A stretch of 64,000 bases of DNA. Source: Piliocolobus tephrosceles. Lineage: Eukaryota > Chordata > Mammalia > Primates > Cercopithecidae. Made by a program: the position numbers and the translations under genes. Location of the stretch: contig NC_045447.1 in NCBI RefSeq assembly GCF_002776525.5, positions 24,960,909 to 25,024,908 on the forward strand, in the 5' to 3' direction. Each line of letters begins with the position of its first letter. Positions within the stretch are counted from its first letter, which is position 1. Of the stretch, positions 37,461 to 64,000 are shown one piece after another. The notes under the pieces were generated by a model. It was not told the DNA's origin and made no database searches. It worked only from the letters and a program-made list of their open reading frames with translations.

Positions 37461-37823
37461 AATGATGAGGGGGGAGCCTGGGTGCTACAGTCAGGCCTGT
37501 CTGGCCCCAACTCAGCCACACACTGGGTGACTTTGACCAAGTCCTATCCCCTCCCTGAGTCCCAGTATGTGCATCTGAAAATTGAGGCCTCTATTCCATA
37601 TTGCACTGGGCACCCCTGAGGCTCTGAGGTCTCCTGCGAGGGGCGAGACCCTCCCCCACAACCAAATGGTTTCAGAACCTAGCAATTCTCATGGACTCTT
37701 AGACCCCTGGGCCCCCTAGGAGGGCAGGGACCCCAAAGGCTCCATCCTCCCACCCCAGCAGCCAGAAGGGGAAGAGGGGACAGAAGCTCTCTGACCACTG
37801 TTGGTCACAACCTCATGTCCCAA

Positions 37824-37920
37824 GGTTAATTTTTAAAAAGCAGTCAAAAGTCCAAGTGGCCCTTGGCAGCATTTACTCTCTGAGTTTGCTCTGGTTAATA
37901 ATCTCAGGAGCACAAACATT
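37824..37920 (+). promoter_or_regulatory. Candidate AMBP distal liver enhancer: HNF1/HNF4/FOXA motif cluster
   Basis: Within 97 bp there are two HNF1-type sites (GGTTAATTTTTAA from 37824; GGTTAATAATC 37893-37903), an HNF4-type TCAAAAGTCCA (37844-37854) and FOXA-like ATTTACT (37871-37877) and ACAAACAT (37912-37919). The cluster lies about 2.9 kb before the AMBP start. A liver enhancer made of clustered HNF1, HNF3 and HNF4 sites is described about 2.5-3 kb upstream of human AMBP, and the position and motif content agree. Confidence 0.65.
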
Positions 37921-38990
37921 CCTGGAGGCAGGAGAAGAGATCAACATCCTGGACTTATCCTCTGGGCCTCTCCCCACCCCCAGGAGAGGCTGTGCGACTG
38001 AATGAACAGCGCTGTCCAAGAGAGGCTAGGACTGGGGCTCTGAACACCCCTGCGCATCTCAGGCTTCCCATCTGAACGATGGGGCTGATAACCCTAGTCA
38101 TGCAGGCCCAACATGAAGGTCAGGGAGCCATCTTCATGCACTGTAAGCAGACTCAGTAGGATGACTTTATTCCTATTAGTGGTTCATTGTTATTTATTCT
38201 TATACCGGGCCTGCCTCCTCCAAAGACAGACACCCTGAGCCACCACACAGGTAAGGCAGCGGACAGTTTATAGAACACTTCCTCACACATTGTCTCTCTT
38301 GGCTTCTTGACAGAACAAGAACTGTTTTCTTCAGTTCACAGGTTAGGAAAGTGGTCTTTAGCAAGGGAACGCCACCCCCAATGTCACGCAGAACGAGGAG
38401 AAGTGGGGGGTTACCACCTCCTTGCTATCATCATTAACCAAAACCTCAAAGACTGAGAAACTTTGTGAACACAAGGAACAGGAAGATAACTGTCCCAGAA
38501 AGCTAAACCAAGACAGTAAGTGTGCTTAAACTTACATCATGGCTTTGAGCTTCCTAGCAGCCAAAGCAAGAAGGGAATGCAATCACCGGCCAAGGTTAGG
38601 ATGACGGAGCAAAGGAAACACATTTATGAATAGAAGCTCGCTTGTTCTGGATACCAGTGAAAGAGGGATGTACTGACTGAACATTACAGAAGAGACATGA
38701 TGCACCATTTGTTTCTGCACTGACTACATGGGGGAATCCTTCGATTCTCACATAAGCAGGGGTCTTATTCTTGGGACTGCCTGCCTGAAGGGGTCATTCC
38801 CAGATCTAGCAGAGAGGTGGCTGAGAGTATGGAATGTTCCAGGCCAAGAGCAGGGAGGAAGTAAGGACAGTAGCTTTGACCACTGGAGAAGGGAAATTAA
38901 TAGAGAGGCCTGTGGTATTGCTGGCAAGAGTGTGAGCACACAGACAACTGACCTGGGTTTTAAAAAGTTCTCATTTAAAATCTTAAATTT
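37921..38990. other. AMBP upstream sequence, no gene seen
   Basis: Unique sequence between the liver-motif cluster and the Alu. A short MIR-like stretch may lie at 38200-38420. It could contain further parts of the enhancer. Confidence 0.4.
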
Positions 38991-38991
38991 A

Positions 38992-39333
<342 letters not shown>

Positions 39334-39339
39334 CTACCA

Positions 39340-39755
39340 TATTAGTTTCCTAGGGCTGCTACGAAATATGTCTTCTCCCAGCACTGGAGGTCAGACACCT
39401 GAGTCCAAGTTTTCAGCAGTTCCCTTTGAAGTTCCCTTTGAAGGCTCTGGGGAAAAGTCCTTCCTTGCCTTTTGCTAGCTTTTGGTGGCTGCCATCAATC
39501 CGTGGTGATCTTTGACTTGTAGCTGCATCCCTCCCATCTCTGTCTCCGGCTTCACGCCACATCTTCCTCGTGCTTCTCTCTGTGTCCCTGTGTCTGAGTC
39601 TCCCTTGCCATTCTTTTATAAAGATACCGGTCATTGGATTTAGAACCCCTGTCATCCAGTTCAATCTCATCTAACTAATCACATCTGCGAATCAGGTTCC
39701 TTCTGCGGTTCGGGATGCACATGGATTTTGGAGGGGTTACTGTTCAACCTGCCAC
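39340..39755 (-). mobile_element. Divergent MLT1-type MaLR LTR
   Basis: Starts ATTAGTTTCCTAGGGCTGCT and ends TTTTGGAGGGGTTACTGTTC, in the reverse orientation typical of MLT1 LTRs, with a shortened and diverged middle. A 12-bp direct repeat GTTCCCTTTGAA lies near 39419-39442. Confidence 0.6.
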
Positions 39756-39940
39756 AAACACTCAGCTCTTATTCTATGCTGGGTACTGTCCTAGCGCATT
39801 GCAGGTGCCCACTCAACAATGCTAGGAGCTAGGAGCTATTATTATCCCCATTTACAGATGAGGAAACCGAGGCTCTGAGAGGCAAAGTGACTTGCCCAAG
39901 GTCACACAGCAGTGAGTGCCACTGTAGGCTGCTTGGCTCC
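39756..39940 (-). repeat. MIR SINE, minus strand
   Basis: CTGGGTACTGTCCTAGCGCA, then TTATCCCCATTTACAGATGA and CTTGCCCAAGGTCACACAGC. One of the best-preserved MIRs here. Confidence 0.9.
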
Positions 39941-40599
39941 CACATCCATGGTCTCAACCGCACCTTTCCCAGCTACTCCACTCCCGGTTGAGGGATTCTG
40001 GGCAAGTCGCTTCACTCTTGGAGACCCAACTCCTCTGTCTGTAAAGGGGACAAATAGCGCCTACTTCATAAGCTTGTTGTGGGGATCCACTGGAAGCCCG
40101 TGACACGTGTAAAGTGCCTGGTACACAGCCAGCACAGAGCAGGTGCTTAGTGAATGGAAGCTCATAACAGTCATCATTCTTAATGTCTCTATTATTTGCA
40201 AAGGCTAGGGCAAGCCTGGGGGCTGGAGGAGGAAATCTGGGGACAGGATACCTGGATTCTGGGCTTGGGTCTGCCAGTAGACTTCCCTGAGGTCTCTGGC
40301 AAGCCACTTCCTCCCCTTGGGCCTCAGTTTTTTCCTGTGAGAAATGGGCCCAATCAGCCTTGACCTGCTGGCTCACAGGGCTGTGAAGTCCAGATGGTGT
40401 GACTCAGCAGAAAGGCCAGGTCGCTCCCCAGCCTCGCATGACCCCAGTGACAGGTAGGGAATCTGAGGGGGACTTTTGGGGGGGCAGAGCCCAACCCTGG
40501 TGCCCCAGGGCCCTATTGTGCTTGGCCAATGCCTCTTCTGAAGCAGCCATCCCGGCCTCTTGGTACTGTTGACCCCAGGGGTTGACCCCAGCCATGCTA

Positions 40600-40789
40600 C
40601 AGGGATCGATCTGAGCTGGCCTTGGGGCTGTAATTGGCCCCAGCCGAGCAGGGCAAACACTGAGGTCACCGATAAGCCACAGGCCCCTTCCCCAGCCTCA
40701 GTTCACAGCTACCCTGGGCAGGGAGGCAGTGGCCCTTCTGTTGCTAGAGTGAGCCTGTGGGATACACCAAGGCAGAGGAGCCTAGAGCC
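40600..40789 (+). promoter_or_regulatory. AMBP: AMBP proximal promoter region
   Basis: No convincing TATA box is seen before the ATG at 40790. The stretch holds an inverted CCAAT (ATTGG, 40633-40637), a FOXA-type GCAAACA (40653-40659), an AGGTCA half-site (from 40663) and a GATAAG (40671-40676). These are typical of a liver promoter, but individually short. The transcription start cannot be set from sequence alone. Confidence 0.45.
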
Positions 40790-58897
<18,108 letters not shown>

Positions 58898-59010
58898 CAA
58901 CTGGCCGGTCTGCAAGTCAGAGGATGGCCAGTGGCTGTCCAGGGGTCCTGTAGCAGGCAGCGCCAGGCAACCTGGGTCCAAATAAAAACTAAATTGTGAA
59001 CTCCTGAAAT
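58898..59010 (+). terminator. AMBP: AMBP 3'-UTR and polyadenylation signal
   Basis: The stop TGA is at 58895-58897. A canonical AATAAA follows at 58981-58986, with cleavage expected near 59000-59010 and a T/G-rich stretch just after. The 3'-UTR is only about 0.1 kb, as in the human gene. Confidence 0.88.
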
Positions 59011-60469
59011 TCTGTGTCCTCATTGTTCATTGTCATCACAAACGTAACAGGGTGGCGGAGGGGAGAAAAAGCCAGGGTGGGGCCATATGCAACCCCAGCT
59101 TTCCCCAGAAGTGAAAACTGCGTTGGAAACATAATAGAACTATCTTCAGTACATGACATTGGCTATGCAAATTATGAAACAAATCACAGTTCTATTTACA
59201 ATAGTGTAAAATGGGATTATTTTGTTTTGTTTTAATAAGGCTAGGAAAGAAAGGAGGAAGAAGCTCTGGGGACTTGTTTCTGGGAGAGGTTTGATGGGTC
59301 ATCAGTGACCCAGGCTCAGAAGAAATAATTGTGCCCTGCTGTGCCCAGGGAGCTCAGGGCAGACAGCCCACAAATGCCTGAAGTAATTCCCCTGTCCTTT
59401 GCTGCACCAAACACTTCCCCAAGGTTTCACTTCGGCTGCAGCCACATCCCCAGAACCAGCTGCCTGGAGCTGGAAAGCCTCAGCTGTTTCTCTACATGGC
59501 CCTGGACAGCCCATCCCCTGGGACCTTTCCCTGGAAGAAAAGTGCTCACTGGCCTTCACCTTGTGTCCAGTGCAACTGCTGGGCCCCTGCCCAGGGCCAG
59601 AAGCCCTCGGTCTGGGCTGGCTTCTCCTCACCCTTGGGAAAGGGAGTAGGTGGGCTGTCTAGAGCAGCCCAGGACAAACACGACTCCAGGAGACTCCAGT
59701 GTAGACACATGGGCTTTACAAACATCTGATTTATAAATATCTCTTGCTAACTGCATCCGCCCAGAGCCCCAATGGCTGCTGTGGCTGTAGAGGGGTTGGA
59801 GGCCCCAGCTTTGTGTGTTCTGAAGTGGAGAGCTGACCCTGGCAGAAGAAACCCAGGCAGGGCCCTACCTCCTCCTCTCTGTGGGTGACCAGCATCCTAA
59901 GGGCCGGTGGCTAGTTCAGTCCTGGGTTCGCCCCTTGTGCCCTTAGCCCGTTGGCTTGAGGGACCAGGAAGGAAGGAAGGAGGGATTCCATAGTTCTGGT
60001 TGAGGGGAGGAACCTGGAGACAAGGATTTGGGGATAAAAGCTTTGCAGTCCCCTGGGTCAGACACATCAAGACCCTCCCTTTGTCTCCCCCAACATCCAG
60101 AGTGTGGGGCTTACAGGTTCCAACAGAGAAGACTGCCTTGAGGGACAGCATCTGTGGTCACGGCCCGGACTTTCTGGGCAGAAGCAGGTCGGGTCAGGTG
60201 CGGGGAGACAGGAAACTGTCCAGGAGACGTGAGAGGCCCTCCGGCCTGGGACTAACAGAGGTCCTCCCATCCTGTGTCCACATCCTGTTCCTTCCACACG
60301 TGCCTCCCATGCCAGGGCCCACCAGCCACAGCAGTTTGAAGGGGCCATGTTGAAGAGTGATATTTTGAAGAGACTTGAACTGAAAGATAAAAATGTTTAA
60401 ATTGGAGGGTGTGAGCTGCAGGTGCACAGGCCAGCGTCAGCTGGTGGATGGACACGTTGCTCACGAGAT
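59011..60469. other. AMBP downstream spacer, no gene seen
   Basis: Unique sequence. Overlapping ORFs of 75-117 codons at 59.3-60.35 kb on both strands have no domain. Confidence 0.45.
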
Positions 60470-60775
60470 TTTTTTTTAATTTTATTTTTTTGAGACAGGG
60501 TCTCGTTCTGTCACCTAGACTGGAGTGCAGTGCCGTGATCTTGGTTCACTGAATCCTTGACTTCCTGGGCTCAGGCGATCCTCCCACCTCAGCCTCCTGA
60601 GGAGCTGGGACTACAGGCACGTGCCACCATGCCTGGCTAATTTTTGTATTTTTGTTTTTGAGACACAGTTTCACCATGTTGCCCAGGCTAGTCTTGAACT
60701 CCTGAGCTTAAGCGATCCTCCCATCTTGGCTTCAAAAGTCTTGGGATTCCAGACATGAGCCACCACGCCTGGCCG
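60470..60775 (-). repeat. Alu SINE, minus strand
   Basis: TTTTTTGAGACAGGGTCTCG at the left; ends GCCACCACGCCTGGCC. Old J-like copy. Confidence 0.93.
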
Positions 60776-62459
60776 AGGTATTTTTTTCACAGCTCTGAAT
60801 TCGTCACTTGAAAACTGAGTTGCCACATAAAAATCTGGGTTTCTCAGTTCTCTTAAAAATAATTGGCATCCTGATGCCAACCATGAGTTGGGGCTCAGCA
60901 GAGAGGTTCCCTGGAAGGGCCTCACCTCGTGTAACTAGCTCTGCTCGCCGACCTGCCTGGCCCAGGGGCATCTGACTCTGTGACACTTATACAACTTTTC
61001 ACTAAAAATAAATGAAAAAATCAATGTCCCCTAGCTTTTAACCCTCAGGGGTAGGCTGGGGGAGCAGCACCTTGTGACCCTGAGTCTGAGGAATTCACAA
61101 TGCTCATCTCAGAAGGCGCCAGGAATCTTTCTCAGCAACAGTGGACACCCCTACCTTGAAGACTCACTCCATTCTTAAATAGTCTCACCTCAAATTTCTC
61201 TTTCAAAGGTGCTGGGCACACTCATTTATTTCCATTACAAAATAAATGTAGCTGCAGCTGCTTAATAAAGAAATGTCTTTTTTCCCCCTCCTTTTTGAAG
61301 CATTTTTTTTTTTTTTTTTTCCAATTGAGGCTGCTCCTTCAGCTGTGAGGGCTCCCGGGCCATGCTCTGGCCTTATTTGACTGCGATGTTCAAGAGCGTG
61401 GAGGAGGATTCCTTCGGCCACAGCAGGACTCCTGACTTTTCATTGTAGGCTACATAGAAACTCCTCTATTAAACTTCAATCGTCGGCTCAGAATGTCCAC
61501 ATCAGCATGAAACTCCTAAGGCAGGATGGTTCTGAGGGCAGGGCTGGTGCTCCAATAGCCTCCTCATGCTGTTACACGTGCGGTTTGATGAAAGTTTTTC
61601 AGGTGATCAAGCAACACATCCTCTACTTTGAAGCAGAGTTGCCCACACCTGGTAAAGATGGTGTCAAGCCTGGGGTGTCTGTCACTCACTCACCTGGATG
61701 GCAGGATGGCAGTTTCACCTCTTAAAGGGTTGTTCTAGCGGTGGGCCCACTAGGAGGAGTGTCACCCCCTCCTGCTCAGGCCCCAGTTTGCCTGCTGGTC
61801 TCTCTTCTCCCTTGACTTGCCTTTGGTTTGCTTCTATTCCAGAAGAGCATTAGTGTCCGCACATCTGAATGGCATCAGACTTGGTGAGCCCACCAAGGCT
61901 GGTATCTAGCAGCTCATCATGGAGGGCACTGATTCCTAATTTGTTCAGAGTCCCTCACGCCATCAGAAATTTGGCAAAACCCACAGACACTCTTCCCCAG
62001 CACATGGACGATACACACAACAGTTATAACATCACACGCACCGTTTAGGGGGCCAAAGCCACTAGGTAAAGGGGCACAGGAGCCTCGCAGATGACTGCAG
62101 GGCAGGGCCAACCTGCACATATGCCTGAGGCACTAGACCTGGAGGATGGAGACTAAATCCATCCCTTCTTCCATGGGACAATGCTCCACAAGCCCAGGAG
62201 GGTCTCATCTTCCTCGACCATGTCCCTCCCTCATTTATCAAACACTGGCTGGGCCAGGTCTGGTGCAAGAGATAAGCTGTGAGTTCACAGGTAAGTCACT
62301 GATACCAGCATCACCACAGGTAAGTCAAGTGTCCCGCTGGGACGGATGTGTGCTGTCACCCCCAGGTGCCCTGTCTCTGGCCCATCTCCACTCAGGTGCT
62401 CTGCTCCTAACTGGACAGTATGGCCCAACCTCGAACCCAAGAAAAAAACACCACACGCT
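60776..62459. other. Spacer between the AMBP Alu and the convergent gene end
   Basis: Mostly unique. A T run of about 22 at 61300-61320 followed by GC-richer sequence to about 61440 may be the tail of a small minus-strand retrosequence of unknown source. No supported gene. Confidence 0.4.
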
Positions 62460-64000
62460 GCATCTTCCTAAAGGTTGTTTTATTGTAAAACCATAAATAC
62501 AACACTGACATGAAATCATTTAAGCAACTGATCCTCTCTCACCATTAAAAGGTATCTTTTTGCCTTGGCATCAACCAACTAGGAAATAGTGCTGCAAGAA
62601 TTCGGGGGGGCAGGGGAGGTACTGAATCCTGGGCTGGGGCTTTTGGCGACTTAAGGAACCGAGTGGAACCTTCCTCTTCTCCCTGGGAATGTTCCACTTT
62701 TGGACAAGAACAGACAGGTAAAAACAGCAACATTAAACAGCTCAGTTTTAAATTTTATTACTTCGTAAAAATCTTTTTTTCTGTTCCTTTCCTCCATTTG
62801 ACATCAGTAAAAGTTTTGAACATCATGAAACTGATTTGGCTGTAAATGGAGAAACGGTACCAAAGTGAAGTGAAACAAAAACCCAAAAGGACAAACAGAA
62901 AACCCTAAATAAACCCTCAAGTTTGGTCTCGGGGGTTTACATATCACAACAAGAACCGTCAACTCAACCCCCATGCAATGTGACTCCCTGGAGAGCTGTT
63001 GGATCCACACCGATACAGGAGACCGCACACAACGTCTTTTGTTAATTAACACAGCAAGTGTGACACTAGGTAACTTTTTTTTTTTTTTTTTTTAATACAG
63101 TACATGGTACACAGGGTCCCCAAGATGGCCCTGCATAAACCCCTCGTGAAGACTTGAGCCAAGCACCGGCTGTTTATAAAAATATTGTGTTGCTACAAAA
63201 GTATAAATTAATGCTACCGGTATTAAGAAATATTAAACACATAAAACTTATAAGGATTAAGAAAAATATTCATTAATACCTGTAGAAAACTCTGGCCTAA
63301 AAAAGATATTTTTTTTGTGTTTGTTTTTTTGTAAATTTTTTTTTGTATTTTTTTTTTTTTAAGATGACTTAAGTTTCTTGCACTCGAAGAGAGAGACACA
63401 GTCAGATGTGTCTGTGGTATTGCCTAGAACGTCTTAACTACTGAGAAAGGATGCGGGGGTACACGCACATGGTTACTGAGTCGGGGGTGGGGAGGAGGGC
63501 ACCAAGGCTTTCTCAAGATTTACCTGATGTGAACGAATCACTGGCGTGAAGTTGTGGGGAAAAGAAAAAGGCTGGATCAGAAAACAACTGAAAATAATTT
63601 ACGCTTCTTAAAAAATATCTCTGCTTCGGGTGGTTGTACAAAATGATTTCCTGATGCTTGGGATCTGAATGGCCCTGGACAAGCTGCCTGGGCCAGCCCC
63701 GCCGTGCGGCCCTCGCTCTCTCCTGGCTGGCGAGGCCCAGCCTCGGGTCAGTCCACGAGCTCGTTTCACCGCGTGGGATGCCGCCCACCCTGGCTGGGCG
63801 GGCGGGAAGGTCCTAGGCGGAGACCGGCTGGCACCTGGGTTGTGGGAGGAGCCCCTCCTTCCGGCTGGTCTCAGACTTCATCATCTGTGCCAACCTGGAA
63901 TTCAGGAAGCGCCACAGGAATCCCAGGCCCCTGAGGTTGCGGACAAGGCTGGGCTGTGCCCCTTTAAGGAATTTTGGTTAGAAGAGTCAAGGCGCCCCCA
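62460..64000 (-). other. ZNF618: 3' end of a convergent minus-strand gene, probably ZNF618 3'-UTR (partial)
   Basis: On the minus strand there are AATAAA signals at 62479-62484 and 62754-62759 (TTTATT on the plus strand). Behind them is about 1.5 kb of mostly unique, repeat-poor, AU-rich sequence without Alus, which is the texture of a long vertebrate 3'-UTR. In human the convergent gene beyond AMBP is ZNF618, ending about 3.5 kb from the AMBP 3' end, which matches this spacing. No ZNF618 coding sequence is visible; the ORFs here are short. The gene name rests on synteny only. Confidence 0.55.

Noticed and set aside
40757..40789. Upstream in-frame start for AMBP at 40757
   Set aside because: That codon is GTG, not ATG. 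The ATG at 40790 begins a canonical signal peptide and matches the known protein.

Overview
The window is nuclear DNA from a catarrhine primate. Introns are GT-AG throughout, and Alu, L1, L2, MIR, hAT-Charlie-type and MaLR LTR repeats are dense. Two complete multi-exon genes are recognisable: KIF12 and AMBP. In human they are neighbours on the minus strand of 9q32, so this window reads that interval in gene orientation. The assembled AMBP protein has the human length (352 aa). It differs from the human protein, as I remember it, at about a dozen residues (roughly 3%). That suggests an Old World monkey rather than human or a great ape, but the species call is an inference. A 10-N gap shows that this is a draft assembly.

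Layout. 1-19.6 kb is intergenic. It holds Alus, two trinucleotide-rich blocks, a nested insertion into a DNA transposon with a 0.4 kb duplication, and an old antisense L1 of about 4.8 kb that is interrupted by Alus. 19.70-27.38 kb is KIF12 on the plus strand: 19 coding exons, 651 codons, preceded by a near-consensus HNF1 site and a TATA-like box. Its third intron is largely a GC-rich minisatellite. 27.4-40.7 kb is the KIF12-AMBP spacer, with MaLR LTRs, MIRs, an L1 3' end, a strong CTCF-like motif at 36.27 kb and a cluster of liver-factor motifs at 37.82-37.92 kb. That cluster lies where the human AMBP distal liver enhancer is described. 40.79-59.0 kb is AMBP on the plus strand: 10 coding exons encoding a signal peptide, alpha-1-microglobulin (a lipocalin), a furin-type site and bikunin (two Kunitz domains). 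59.0-62.46 kb is spacer. From about 62.46 kb to the end, the sequence looks like the 3'-UTR end of a convergent minus-strand gene, expected from human synteny to be ZNF618.

How the genes relate. AMBP makes a hepatic precursor that is cut into alpha-1-microglobulin (haem and radical scavenger) and bikunin (light chain of the inter-alpha-inhibitor family). KIF12 is a kinesin of hepatobiliary and renal epithelium. HNF1-type motifs lie upstream of both genes, which fits their shared liver and kidney expression, but nothing suggests a joint transcript.

The observation most worth following is in bikunin Kunitz domain 2. All four residues that differ from human fall on the protease-contact face (BPTI positions 13, 15, 18 and 34), and the P1 residue is Gln instead of Arg. 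I found no CRISPR array, tRNA, rRNA or prokaryotic-type system. Most long ORFs here are antisense or repeat-derived and are not annotated as genes.
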